Positions 46,301-60,230 are shown, numbered from the stretch's first letter. The stretch is DNA of 64,000 nt from Forficula auricularia (GCA_024734495.1 JALMQS010000841.1:4704465-4768464), one strand, 5' to 3'. Translations and numbers: made by a program. Notes: a model not told the origin generated them from the sequence alone.

Positions 46301-49300
46301 TTGACTTTTTATGAACAAAAATTTTGTCAATCTCAAGAGTAGGTGAAATGAAAGAAATCAGCAAGCAACAGTAGAATCGAGTTTCATTTCAAGAATCATC
46401 GTTACTTTTCATATGGATTTTTAAACAATTTTTCCTACCCGAGAATAGATCAATGAATATATTTTTTTAATCTGTATAAGTTGAGCTGGCGTTGAAGCAA
46501 CATTATAGCGACCCAATTGGAGCCTTGAAATCAAGCGTTAAGCATTGATTTTCTTAAAATTTTTAAAATTTGTATCCGGGTACCAGGAGCGAACAGCAGT
46601 GTACTTTCCTTCCCGCCAATTTAATTTTCATTGACTTTTTATGAACAAAAATTTTGTCAATCTCAAGAGTAGGTGAAATGAAAGAAATCAGCAAACAACA
46701 GTAGAATCGAGTTTCATTTCAAGAATCATCGTTACTTTTCATATGGATTTTTAAACAATTTTTCCTACCCGAGAATAGATCAATGAATATATTTTTTTAA
46801 TCTGTATAAGTTGAGCTGGCGTTGAAGCAACATTATAGCGACCCAATTGGAGCCTTGAAATCAAGCGTTAAGCATTGATTTTCTTAAAATTTTTAAAATT
46901 TGTATCCGGGTACCAGGAGCGAACAGCAGTGTACTTTCCTTCCCGCCAATTTAATTTTCATTGACTTTTTATGAACAAAAATTTTGTCAATCTCAAGAGT
47001 AGGTGAAATGAAAGAAATCAGCAAGCAACAGTAGAATCGAGTTTCATTTCAAGAATCATCGTTACTTTTCATATGGATTTTTAAACAATTTTTCCTACCC
47101 GAGAATAGATCAATGAATATATTTTTTTAATCTGTATAAGTTGAGCTGGCGTTGAAGCAACATTATAGCGACCCAATTGGAGCCTTGAAATCAAGCGTTA
47201 AGCATTGATTTTCTTAAAATTTTTAAAATTTGTATCCGGGTACCAGGAGCGAACAGCAGTGTACTTTCCTTCCCGCCAATTTAATTTTCATTGACTTTTT
47301 ATGAACAAAAATTTTGTCAATCTCAAGAGTAGGTGAAATGAAAGAAATCAGCAAGCAACAGTAGAATCGAGTTTCATTTCAAGAATCATCGTTACTTTTC
47401 ATATGGATTTTTAAACAATTTTTCCTACCCGAGAATAGATCAATGAATATATTTTTTTAATCTGTATAAGTTGAGCTGGCGTTGAAGCAACATTATAGCG
47501 ACCCAATTGGAGCCTTGAAATCAAGCGTTAAGCATTGATTTTCTTAAAATTTTTAAAATTTGTATCCGGGTACCAGGAGCGAACAGCAGTGTACTTTCCT
47601 TCCCGCCAATTTAATTTTCATTGACTTTTTATGAACAAAAATTTTGTCAATCTCAAGAGTAGGTGAAATGAAAGAAATCAGCAAGCAACAGTAGAATCGA
47701 GTTTCATTTCAAGAATCATCGTTACTTTTCATATGGATTTTTAAACAATTTTTCCTACCCGAGAATAGATCAATGAATATACTTTTTTAATCTGTATAAG
47801 TTGAGCTGGCGTTGAAGCAACATTATAGCGACCCAATTGGAGCCTTGAAATCAAGCGTTAAGCATTGATTTTCTTAAAATTTTTAAAATTTGTATCCGGG
47901 TACCAGAAGCGAACAGCAGTGTACTTTCCTTACCGCCAATTTAATTTTCATTGACTTTTTATGAACAAAAATTTTGTCAATCTCAAGAGTAGGTGAAATG
48001 AAAGAAATCAGCAAGCAACAGTAGAATCGAGTTTCATTTCAAGAATCATCGTTACTTTTCATATGGATTTTTAAACAATTTTTCCTACCCGAGAATAGAT
48101 CAATGAATATATTTTTTTAATCTGTATAAGTTGAGCTGGCGTTGAAGCAACATTATAGCGACCCAATTGGAGCCTTGAAATCAAGCGTTAAGCATTGATT
48201 TTCTTAAAATTTTTAAAATTTGTATCCGGGTACCAGGAGCGAACAGCAGTGTACTTTCCTTCCCGCCAATTTAATTTTCATTGACTTTTTATGAACAAAA
48301 ATTTTGTCAATCTCAAGAGTAGGTGAAATGAAAGAAATCAGCAAGCAACAGTAGAATCGAGTTTCATTTCAAGAATCATCGTTACTTTTCATATGGATTT
48401 TTAAACAATTTTTCCTACCCGAGAATAGATCAATGAATATATTTTTTTAATCTGTATAAGTTGAGCTGGCGTTGAAGCAACATTATAGCGACCCAATTGG
48501 AGCCTTGAAATCAAGCGTTAAGCATTGATTTTCTTAAAATTTTTAAAATTTGTATCCGGGTACCAGGAGCGAACAGCAGTGTACTTTCCTTCCCGCCAAT
48601 TTAATTTTCATTGACTTTTTATGAACAAAAATTTTGTCAATCTCAAGAGTAGGTGAAATGAAAGAAATCAGCAAGCAACAGTAGAATCGAGTTTCATTTC
48701 AAGAATCATCGTTACTTTTCATATGGATTTTTAAACAATTTTTCCTACCAGAGAATAGATCAATGAATATATTTTTTTAATCTGTATAAGTTGAGCTGGC
48801 GTTGAAGCAACATTATAGCGACCCAATTGGAGCCTTGAAATCAAGCGTTAAGCATTGATTTTCTTAAAATTTTTAAAATTTGTATCCGGGTACCAGGAGC
48901 GAACAGCAGTGTACTTTCCTTCCCGCCAATTTAATTTTCATTGACTTTTTATGAACAAAAATTTTGTCAATCTCAAGAGTAGGTGAAATGAAAGAAATCA
49001 GCAAGCAACAGTAGAATCGAGTTTCATTTCAAGAATCATCGTTACTTTTCATATGGATTTTTAAACAATTTTTCCTACCCGAGAATAGATCAATGAATAT
49101 ATTTTTTTAATCTGTATAAGTTGAGCTGGCGTTGAAGCAACATTATAGCGACCCAATTGGAGCCTTGAAATCAAGCGTTAAGCATTGATTTTCTTAAAAT
49201 TTTTAAAATTTGTATCCGGGTACCAGGAGCGAACAGCAGTGTACTTTCCTTCCCGCCAATTTAATTTTCATTGACTTTTTATGAACAAAAATTTTGTCAA

Positions 49301-52300
49301 TCTCAAGAGTAGGTGAAATGAAAGAAATCAGCAAGCAACAGTAGAATCGAGTTTCATTTCAAGAATCATCGTTACTTTTCATATGGATTTTTAAACAATT
49401 TTTCCTACCCGAGAATAGATCAATGAATATATTTTTTTAATCTGTATAAGTTGAGCTGGCGTTGAAGCAACATTATAGCGACCCAATTGGAGCCTTGAAA
49501 TCAAGCGTTAAGCATTGATTTTCTTAAAATTTTTAAAATTTGTATCCGGGTACCAGGAGCGAACAGCAGTGTACTTTCCTTACCGCCAATTTAATTTTCA
49601 TTGACTTTTTATGAACAAAAATTTTGTCAATCTCAAGAGTAGGTGAAATGAAAGAAATCAGCAAGCAACAGTAGAATCGAGTTTCATTTCAAGAATCATC
49701 GTTACTTTTCATATGGATTTTTAAACAATTTTTCCTACCCGAGAATAGATCAATGAATATATTTTTTTAATCTGTATAAGTTGAGCTGGCGTTGAAGCAA
49801 CATTATAGCGACCCAATTGGAGCCTTGAAATCAAGCGTTAAGCATTGATTTTCTTAAAATTTTTAAAATTTGTATCCGGGTACCAGGAGCGAACAGCAGT
49901 GTACTTTCCTTCCGCCAATTTAATTTTCATTGACTTTTTATGAACAAAAATTTTGTCAATCTCAAGAGTAGGTGAAATGAAAGAAATCAGCAAACAACAG
50001 TAGAATCGAGTTTCATTTCAAGAATCATCGTTAACCCAATTGGAGCCTTGAAATCAAGCGTTAAGCATTGATTTTCTTTAAAATTTTTAAAATTTGTATC
50101 CGGGTACCAGGAGCGAACAGCAGTGTACTTTCCTTCCCGCCAATTTAATTTTCATTGACTTTTTATGAACAAAAATTTTGTCAATCTCAAGAGTAGGTGA
50201 AATGAAAGAAATCAGCAAGCAACAGTAGAATCGAGTTTCATTTCAAGAATCATCGTTACTTTTCATATGGATTTTTAAACAATTTTTCCTACCCGAGAAT
50301 AGATCAATGAATATATTTTTTTAATCTGTATAAGTTGAGCTGGCGTTGAAGCAACATTATAGCGACCCAATTGGAGCCTTGAAATCAAGCGTTAAGCATT
50401 GATTTTCTTAAAATTTTTAAAATTTGTATCCGGGTACCAGAAGCGAACAGCAGTGTACTTTCCTTACCGCCAATTTAATTTTCATTGACTTTTTATGAAC
50501 AAAAATTTTGTCAATCTCAAGAGTAGGTGAAATGAAAGAAATCAGCAAGCAACAGTAGAATCGAGTTTCATTTCAAGAATCATCGTTACTTTTCATATGG
50601 ATTTTTAAACAATTTTTCCTACCCGAGAATAGATCAATGAATATATTTTTTTAATCTGTATAAGTTGAGCTGGCGTTGAAGCAACATTATAGCGACCCAA
50701 TTGGAGCCTTGAAATCAAGCGTTAAGCATTGATTTTCTTAAAATTTTTAAAATTTGTATCCGGGTACCAGGAGCGAACAGCAGTGTACTTTCCTTCCCGC
50801 CAATTTAATTTTCATTGACTTTTTATGAACAAAAATTTTGTCAATCTCAAGAGTAGGTGAAATGAAAGAAATCAGCAAACAACAGTAGAATCGAGTTTCA
50901 TTTCAAGAATCATCGTTACTTTTCATATAGATTTTTAAACAATTTTTCCTACCCGAGAATAGATCAATGAATATATTTTTTTAATCTGTATAAGTTGAGC
51001 TGGCGTTGAAGCAACATTATAGCGACCCAATTGGAGCCTTGAAATCAAGCGTTAAGCATTGATTTTCTTAAAATTTTTAAAATTTGTATCCGGGTACCAG
51101 GAGCGAACAGCAGTGTACTTTCCTTCCCGCCAATTTAATTTTCATTGACTTTTATGAACAAAAATTTTGTCAATCTCAAGAGTAGGTGAAATGAAAGAAA
51201 TCAGCAAGCAACAGTAGAATCGAGTTTCATTTCAAGAATCATCGTTACTTTTCATATGGATTTTTAAACAATTTTTCCTACCCGAGAATAGATCAATGAA
51301 TATATTTTTTTAATCTGTATAAGTTGAGCTGGCGTTGAAGCAACATTATAGCGACCCAATTGGAGCCTTGAAATCAAGCGTTAAGCATTGATTTTCTTAA
51401 AATTTTTAAAATTTGTATCCGGGTACCAGGAGCGAACAGCAGTGTACTTTCCTTCCCGCCAATTTAATTTTCATTGACTTTTTATGAACAAAAATTTTGT
51501 CAATCTCAAGAGTAGGTGAAATGAAAGAAATCAGCAAGCAACAGTAGAATCGAGTTTCATTTCAAGAATCATCGTTACTTTTCATATGGATTTTTAAACA
51601 ATTTTTCCTACCCGAGAATAGATCAATGAATATATTTTTTTAATCTGTATAAGTTGAGCTGGCGTTGAAGCAACATTATAGCGCAATCTCAAGAGTAGGT
51701 GAAATGAAAGAAATCAGCAAGCAACAGTAGAATCGAGTTTCATTTCAAGAATCATCGTTACTTTTCATATGGATTTTTAAACAATTTTCCTACCCGAGAA
51801 TAGATCAATGAATATACTTTTTTAATCTGTATAAGTTGAGCTGGCGTTGAAGCAACATTATAGCGACCCAATTGGAGCCTTGAAATCAAGCGTTAAGCAT
51901 TGATTTTCTTAAAATTTTTAAAATTTGTATCCGGGTACCAGGAGCGAACAGCAGTGTACTTTCCTTCCCGCCAATTTAATTTTCATTGACTTTTTATGAA
52001 CAAAAAATTTTGTCAATCTCAAGAGTAGGTGAAATGAAAGAAATCAGCAAGCAACAGTAGAATCGAGTTTCATTTCAAGAATCATCGTTACTTTTCATAT
52101 GGATTTTTAAACAATTTTTCCTACCCGAGAATAGATCAATGAATATATTTTTTTAATCTGTATAAGTTGAGCTGGCGTTGAAGCAACATTATAGCGACCC
52201 AATTGGAGCCTTGAAATCAAGCGTTAAGCATTGATTTTCTTAAAATTTTAAAATTTGTATCCGGGTACCAGGAGCGAACAGCAGTGTACTTTCCTTCCAG

Positions 52301-55300
52301 CCAATTTAATTTTCATTGACTTTTTATGAACAAAAATTTTGTCAATCTCAAGAGTAGGTGAAATGAAAGAAATCAGCAAACAACAGTAGAATCGAGTTTC
52401 ATTTCAAGAATCATCGTTACTTTTCATATGGATTTTTAAACAATTTTTCCTACCCGAGAATAGATCAATGAATATATTTTTTTAATCTGTATAAGTTGAG
52501 CTGGCGTTGAAGCAACATTATAGCGACCCAATTGGAGCCTTGAAATCAAGCGTTAAGCATTGATTTTTCTTAAAATTTTTAAAATTTGTATCCGGGTACC
52601 AGGAGCGAACAGCAGTGTACTTTCCTTCCGCCAATTTAATTTTCATTGACTTTTTATGAACAAAAATTTTGTCAATCTCAAGAGTAGGTGAAATGAAAGA
52701 AATCAGCAAGCAACAGTAGAATCGAGTTTCATTTCAAGAATCATCGTTACTTTTTCATATGGATTTTTAAACAATTTTTCCTACCCGAGAATAGATCAAT
52801 GAATATATTTTTTTAATCTGTATAAGTTGAGCTGGCGTTGAAGCAACATTATAGCGACCCAATTGGAGCCTTGAAATCAAGCGTTAAGCATTGATTTTCT
52901 TAAAATTTTTAAAATTTGTATCCGGGTACCAGGAGCGAACAGCAGTGTACTTTCCTTCCAGCCAATTTAATTTTCATTGACTTTTTATGAACAAAAATTT
53001 TGTCAATCTCAAGAGTAGGTGAAATGAAAGAAATCAGCAAGCAACAGTAGAATCGAGTTTCATTTCAAGAATCATCGTTACTTTTCATATGGATTTTTAA
53101 ACAATTTTTCCTACCCGAGAATAGATCAATGAACAAAAATTTTGTCAATCTCAAGAGTAGGTGAAATGAAAGAAATCAGCAAGCAACAGTAGAATCGAGT
53201 TTCATTTCAAGAATCATCGTTACTTTTCATATGGATTTTTAAACAATTTTTCCTACCCGAGAATAGATCAATGAATATATTTTTTTAATCTGTATAAGTT
53301 GAGCTGGCGTTGAAGCAACATTATAGCGACCCAATTGGAGCCTTGAAATCAAGCGTTAAGCATTGATTTTCTTAAAATTTTTAAAATTTGTATCCGGGTA
53401 CCAGGAGCGAACAGCAGTGTACTTTCCTTCCCGCCAATTTAATTTTCATTGACTTTTTATGAACAAAAATTTTGTCAATCTCAAGAGTAGGTGAAATGAA
53501 AGAAATCAGCAAGCAACAGTAGAATCGAGTTTCATTTCAAGAATCATCGTTACTTTTCATATGGATTTTTAAACAATTTTTCCTACCCGAGAATAGATCA
53601 ATGAATATATTTTTTTAATCTGTATAAGTTGAGCTGGCGTTGAAGCAACATTATAGCGACCCAATTGGAGCCTTGAAATCAAGCGTTAAGCATTGATTTT
53701 CTTAAAATTTTTAAAATTTGTATCCGGGTACCAGGAGCGAACAGCAGTGTACTTTCCTTCCCGCCAATTTAATTTTCATTGACTTTTTATGAACAAAAAT
53801 TTTGTCAATCTCAAGAGTAGGTGAAATGAAAGAAATCAGCAAGCAACAGTAGAATCGAGTTTCATTTCAAGAATCATCGTTACTTTTCATATGGATTTTT
53901 AAACAATTTTTCCTACCCGAGAATAGATCAATGAATATATTTTTTAATCTGTATAAGTTGAGCTGGCGTTGAAGCAACATTATAGCGACCCAATTGGAGC
54001 CTTGAAATCAAGCGTTAAGCATTGATTTTCTTAAAATTTTTAAAATTTGTATCCGGGTACCAGGAGCGAACAGCAGTGTACTTTCCTTCCGCCAATTTAA
54101 TTTTCATTGACTTTTTTATGAACAAAAATTTTGTCAATCTCAAGAGTAGGTGAAATGAAAGAAATCAGCAAGCAACAGTAGAATCGAGTTTCATTTCAAG
54201 AATCATCGTTACTTTTCATATGGATTTTTAAACAATTTTTCCTACCCGAGAATAGATCAATGAATATATTTTTTTAATCTGTATAAGTTGAGCTGGCGTT
54301 GAAGCAACATTATAGCGACCCAATTGGAGCCTTGAAATCAAGCGTTAAGCATTGATTTTTTTAAAATTTTTAAAATTTGTATCCGGGTACCAGGAGCGAA
54401 CAGCAGTGTACTTTCCTTACCGCCAATTTAATTTTCATTGACTTTTTATGAACAAAAATTTTGTCAATCTCAAGAGTAGGTGAAATGAAAGAAATCAGCA
54501 AGCAACAGTAGAATCGAGTTTCATTTCAAGAATCATCGTTACTTTTCATATGGATTTTTAAACAATTTTTCCTACCCGAGAATAGATCAATGAATATATT
54601 TTTTTAATCTGTATAAGTTGAGCTGGCGTTGAAGCAACATTATAGCGACCCAATTGGAGCCTTGAAATCAAGCGTTAAGCATTGATTTTCTTAAAATTTT
54701 TAAAATTTGTATCCGGGTACCAGGAGCGAACAGCAGTGTACTTTCCTTCCGCCAATTTAATTTTCATTGACTTTTTATGAACAAAAATTTTGTCAATCTC
54801 AAGAGTAGGTGAAATGAAAGAAATCAGCAAGCAACAGTAGAATCGAGTTTCATTTCAAGAATCATCGTTACTTTTCATATGGATTTTTAAACAATTTTTC
54901 CTACCCGAGAATAGATCAATGAATATATTTTTTTAATCTGTATAAGTTGAGCTGGCGTTGAAGCAACATTATAGCGACCCAATTGGAGCCTTGAAATCAA
55001 GCGTTAAGCATTGATTTTCTTAAAATTTTTAAAATTTGTATCCGGGTACCAGGAGCGAACAGCAGTGTACTTTCCTTCCCGCCAATTTAATTTTCATTGA
55101 CTTTTTATGAACAAAAATTTTGTCAATCTCAAGAGTAGGTGAAATGAAAGAAATCAGCAAGCAACAGTAGAATCGAGTTTCATTTCAAGAATCATCGTTA
55201 CTTTTCATATAGATTTTTAAACAATTTTTCCTACCCGAGAATAGATCAATGAATATATTTTTTTAATCTGTATAAGTTGAGCTGGCGTTGAAGCAACATT

Positions 55301-55874
55301 ATAGCGACCCAATTGGAGCCTTGAAATCAAGCGTTAAGCATTGATTTTTCTTAAAATTTTTAAAATTTGTATCCGGGTACCAGGAGCGAACAGCAGTGTA
55401 CTTTCCTTCCCGCCAATTTAATTTTCATTGACTTTTTATGAACAAAAATTTTGTCAATCTCAAGAGTAGGTGAAATGAAAGAAATCAGCAAGCAACAGTA
55501 GAATCGAGTTTCATTTCAAGAATCATCGTTACTTTTCATATGGATTTTTAAACAATTTTTCCTACCCGAGAATAGATCAATGAATATATTTTTTTAATCT
55601 GTATAAGTTGAGCTGGCGTTGAAGCAACATTATAGCGACCCAATTGGAGCCTTGAAATCAAGCGTTAAGCATTGATTTTTCTTAAAATTTTTAAAATTTG
55701 TATCCGGGTACCAGGAGCGAACAGCAGTGTACTTTCCTTCCCGCCAATTTAATTTTCATTGACTTTTTATGAACAAAAATTTTGTCAATCTCAAGAGTAG
55801 GTGAAATGAAAGAAATCAGCAAGCAACAGTAGAATCGAGTTTCATTTCAAGAATCATCGTTACTTTTCATATGG
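19395..55874 (-). repeat. 330 bp satellite array, reverse block (about 110 monomers)
   Basis: The same monomer as 17488-19294 in reverse complement, tandem for 36.5 kb. Most copies are 327-332 bases with differences in A/T run length. Recurrent variants include CCTTACCGCC for CCTTCCCGCC, GCAAACAACAG for GCAAGCAACAG, ATATAC for ATATAT and CATATAGA for CATATGGA. The monomer holds a 9 bp dyad (GAAATGAAA ... TTTCATTTC). Divergent copies occupy about 19.9-21.9 kb, and partial monomers mark breaks (for example 30484, 34099, 35299, 38399, 39628, 41328, 43517, 50034, 51684, 53133). The block ends in a Gypsy insertion at 55875 and resumes at 62407. No gene is supported in it. Confidence 0.96.
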
Positions 55875-56477
55875 TGTTGCGATTTATCCTACTTATGTTA
55901 ATTCTGGCTGAGGCCCAGTTTAGGATTTTATTGTGTAATGGTATTTTTAGCACTCTGGAATAAACGATAGAAGTTTGAGAGAAAAGATTTTAATTTATGT
56001 AAAGAAGAATAAGCATTTGGTACAATGTGTATTAATAGAATAATTATATATTGAAGTAAAAAAACAATGAAAACATTTAATTTATGACACGAAGAATAAT
56101 CAATTTGTACAAAGTGTATTAATAGAATAATTATGTATGTAAGTAAAGAAAAAACAATGAAAACAGCGATTGAAACAAGTTGAACTGTGTGTGTGTAAAG
56201 TGACTGAATTTAATATAAGTATAATTGACAAAGAAAGTGAATAATAATGGCGGGCCAGCGTGCATCAGCTGAGCGATAGAGATTGTCTCCGCTGGCGTGC
56301 CTCGGGCTGACTGCCTCCGCGTGTCGAGATTCCCTTCCACGCGCAACTCATGATAGCAACGGGCGGGGAGCAATCACAGATTGCCAACTGCATCTACTAA
56401 AAGAAATAATAAAACAAACCTGGCAAGCTATATGCCGATTATGAATATAAGGGCCAAGGGGTGCTTATTTCATTACA
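55875..56477 (-). repeat. 3' LTR of the Gypsy element
   Basis: 603 bases; on the minus strand TGTAATGAAA ... CGCAACA, with TG...CA ends. It differs from the other LTR by about four substitutions and two small indels by eye. Confidence 0.92.
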
Positions 56478-56490
56478 TCCCCCCGGCCGG
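56478..56490 (-). promoter_or_regulatory. Polypurine tract
   Basis: Minus strand CCGGCCGGGGGGA directly before the 3' LTR, the expected plus-strand primer position. Confidence 0.75.
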
Positions 56491-57000
56491 AAACATTAAA
56501 ACTGGAGCCACTCACAGAATTAAGTAGCGACAATTTTAATGGCTTCAGTCAGCCTTCAGACAGCATTCAAATGCCTCCTTTCATGGAATAATATTGACAC
56601 ATAAGAAAATCTACCGTACTGAAGCTACGTTAAAATAAAAAAATAACAATGAATGTATAGGTGTTGAATGGACATGACTGGTTTCAAATCGGAACGGAAC
56701 TTTCCAGATTCACCAGTATGGGCCAGACGCACCACAACGAGCGCACGCCACGGCCAAGACGCGGAGCAAAGATTCATTGTCAAACAAAAGGAATTGGGGA
56801 TGGCTGTTAAGAGCGCACAGCCCTACTCCTGTGGTCTCTGAAGCCTACAGGGCGGACACTAGCATGTCCTCAAACGAGCCGCTGCCAAACCGTAGAACCA
56901 GAGTGGATGCTAGACAGCTGGATACAGCTGTCGGGGTGGCCAACCACAACGCCTCCAATTGGGCACAAAACTTAATGTAATTTACGAGGCTTTAAAGCCT
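56491..57000 (-). other. Gypsy 3' non-coding region, part 1
   Basis: Moderately GC-rich. A plus-strand frame at 56777-56980 (67 codons) is antisense to the element and has no recognisable domain; I do not call it a gene. Confidence 0.45.
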
Positions 57001-57013
57001 CCTCCACTGCTCA

Positions 57014-57197
57014 TTCCTCAATAGGGTCTAGTGCCCTGCGGACTTAGCCGCCAATAACTAGGCTCTAGGCCTCTATTCCTCAATAGGGTCTATGCCCTGC
57101 GGACTTAGCCGCCAATAACTAGGCTCTTAGGCCTCATTCCTCAATAGGGTCTATGCCCTGCGGACTTAGCCGCCAACAACTAGGCTCTTAGGCCTCC
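57014..57197. repeat. 61 bp tandem repeat, three copies
   Basis: Units start at 57014, 57075 and 57136 with ATTCCTCAATAGGGTCTA and share CCCTGCGGACTTAGCCGCC. Near-identical, so recently amplified. Located inside the Gypsy element. Confidence 0.9.
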
Positions 57198-58269
57198 TTC
57201 ACTACTAAATGGCCCGCCTCCTATTTATCCAGAATTTTTTCCGGTAGGACAGCAGTCAGCTCATTTCTCTTTTCTCCATCTTCCACACAGCAAAAAAAGG
57301 GGGGGGGAATTGACAACAACGAATCTCCGGTCCCACACACACGCCAATGACCCACGACCATAGCGGAACGTCCTTCTAAACTGGCTTCAAATTCCAGTTC
57401 CACTCCAAAAATCACGCAGGATGAACACTCAACAGTGCTCTACATTCTTTAAACTGGACCATTAATGACCTTGACTGAAAACAAAAAAATTAAATATTTA
57501 TAAAAAAACAATTATACTCAACTTGCAATATTAAACCATTAAAGCATGGCAGAATTTAGACCGCCCGCTTCCACAACATCAACTCGCCAATAACCAGCAA
57601 CCTCAACACATTATTTCACTTTTGCTCTTTCGCTTTGCGATTAATAAAAAAATAAAAACTATATAAAAAAATTTAGTGAAAAATTAATGTAAAAATATTT
57701 AATCAAAATAATCATTAAATTAAAGAATTAAAAATACGCGTATTTAATAGCGACCATCCGTCCGTGAATTCTTTGACTGATCAAAAATAATAAACAACAC
57801 AACCATGGCTCTCAGATTATAGAGCCTTATTAAGTTTAGAGAACCTTCGTGAGGCTGCAAAACATTTCACTTCCCAACACAGATCTTTTATTTACAGTTA
57901 ACAGGCCACAGTGATTTAAATTATTTGATATGACTATTAACCCTTAGTTTACTTGTTCCCTTGGAACGAATGTCTAAATGTAGTTATACAAAAAGATATT
58001 TGAAAGAGACTTTCAATAAAATAGACTAATATAGAAAAAGGATTGCAAGAATGTTTGTTGACAAATGCATCTAATTTTGGCGGGATGTGAACCCGTACCA
58101 ACTACTTGGAAGGCAACTATGCTGACCTTGACTTTGTTATGCATTCAATAAACAAATTGGACTTGTTTGGAATATACCAAACTGCCTCTCTAAACATAGA
58201 ATAATGAGCGGGAAGTTATTTACTCTCATAAATGCTCCTATATACTCGGAAATTCACGAAAATAGCCAG
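57198..58269 (-). other. Gypsy 3' non-coding region, part 2
   Basis: No env-like or other open frame of note on either strand. The short minus frame at 57221-57415 has no recognisable domain. Confidence 0.45.
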
Positions 58270-58800
58270 ACTAGGCTTTTGTAGATTGCATTTGTTATTA
58301 ATAGAACTCATTATTAGAGGTGGGTTCATCTAATTATTTTTAACGGCAAAATAAATTGTATATAAACTAAATAAAAATGCTCGGAGCGGGATTTCATCGA
58401 TTACAAATAAATGTTTTGAAAACTCGAAAACTCCTCGGAACTAATCAGTCCGAATGATTATAAATGGCATTGGTTATTGATAGAATAATTTATTTAGGGT
58501 GGACGCATTGGATCATTTAATTATAAAATAATTCGTAATTACAAAAAAGTGCAATAGGAATTCTCAAATAAACTCTTGTTAAGGAGATTTCTTTAATCAA
58601 AACTAAATGTTTTGAAATATCTTAACATTCATAAAAAAATCAGGTTGAACTATAGAAATTTAATATTGGTTACTAATAGAATAATTGGCTAAAGGTGGAT
58701 ATCTAACCATTATCGTTTTAAATTTCAATTGTAAACAATTAAATAAAAAAATGTCCCTAACGGGATTTGACACTTTATTTTATGATAATGCAATCCAGAC
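58270..58800. repeat. Degenerate tandem repeat, about 180-195 bp, three units
   Basis: Landmark TTGTTATTAATAGAA and variants at about 58292, 58471 and 58666, each followed by AGGTGG- or GGGTGG-type and CGGGATTT-like motifs. Strongly diverged compared with the LTRs, so older than this insertion. Confidence 0.55.
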
Positions 58801-59780
58801 TTTATTAAAGAATTGTCCAATAAAAATTAGATGGGCATTCTTCATATAAAAAAATGAATGAACCTAATCATTTGATTAACACACCTTTGGTTTGTTCACC
58901 AACAAGTAAATACTTCTGTTCAGTAGTTCACACAGCCTTACTACGGAACAATATTATGATACCTTTGGATATAGTTAACTTTGATGTAAAATAAAAAATT
59001 TTTACTAGTATAAAATATACTAGTGGTCCCCATAGCAATTGACCAAATATTTTTTTTTTTTTTTTTTTTATATATCGTTTGATATTCTTTCTCAGAAATC
59101 AAACAATTTCGCTTTGAAAATAGATAATTAACTAAGTAAATTTAGAAATGAAAACACTTTCGATAAGCTACGGAACACTATCTATACTCTTATTCAACCC
59201 AATGGGAACTTGCCCGCTCGCATTCAAGCTATCTGGGCGACAACCCCCGTCGGATGGCCAATTAGCCTGCGAAATTGCTTGCAGAATACCCACACTAGAC
59301 TAGTTTGAATAAACAAAACCCATACCAAAGCATACTATAGATCAAGAATTATTACCCATTGGAAAATTACCCAGGTTTAACGTGAGTTAGGAAATGAGCG
59401 GAATATGGAATTAACTACAAACGAATTTCATATTAACGGATGGAGCTTTTTATCACGTGAAAGAAAGATTTGATAATTTAAAAGAATAATATGAGATGAT
59501 TCAATTTTTGTGGACAGACTGACAGATTGTCAAAAAAATACAATTATAATTATTTGTAAGTAAAATGAAATTAACTAATTATAAATTTACATTAGAACCA
59601 ATTCAATTGTTCTTTTAACTTGAAACTTTAATTATTCAAGGATTAGGCTTATCTCTTTATGACTAATTAATGAAAATTATCTGTTACTGATAAGGATTAA
59701 ATTCATTATTATATTGAAATTTTTGGAATTATCCAAGACTTTATAGAATTTCAAAATATTATAGTAAAGATTATAATATT
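58801..59780 (-). other. Gypsy 3' non-coding region, part 3
   Basis: AT-rich with a T-run at 59051-59070. Nothing coding recognised. Confidence 0.4.
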
Positions 59781-59789
59781 ATTTTAAAT

Positions 59790-60170
59790 TTTCCAACTAA
59801 GAAAACTTAAAAAAATTATTTTTGAAGGATAAAGAGATAATTACTTGAAATGTATTTTTCTTTAGGAAGAAAAATACGGACTTTTTAAATCTTAATTATA
59901 TTAAGGATTTTTCTTAATAGAATGAATTTTTTTTAGAATTTCAATTTTACATATAAAAAAGGACTTGATGAAATTATAACTTAATTCATCAATTTGACAG
60001 ACAATGAGATATTTATTCGAATTTTATTTTTCTTTAGAAAGAGAAAGACTGACTTTTTAAATCTTAATTATATTAAAGATTTTTCTTTATAGAAAGAAAA
60101 TTTTTAGAATTTCCTAATTTTAAATAAAAAAAGGACTTGATTAAATTTTAACAAAATTTATTAAGAGACA
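59790..60170. repeat. Degenerate 172 bp duplication inside the Gypsy element
   Basis: GACTTTTTAAATCTTAATTA occurs at 59879 and 60051, with matching flanks ATTTTTCTTTAG and AAAAAAGGACTTGAT in both units. Confidence 0.6.
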
Positions 60171-60230
60171 GACAGACTATCGAATTACCTCTAAAGTATA
60201 AGAGAATAAAAAAATATAAAATAAACAAAA

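Noticed and set aside
19395..55874. CRISPR-like or gene-array interpretation of the tandem repeat
   Set aside because: Repeats are contiguous 330 bp units without unique spacers, in a eukaryotic context.
56777..56980. 67-codon plus-strand frame in the Gypsy element
   Set aside because: Antisense to the element, no domain, and no start or splice context that supports it.
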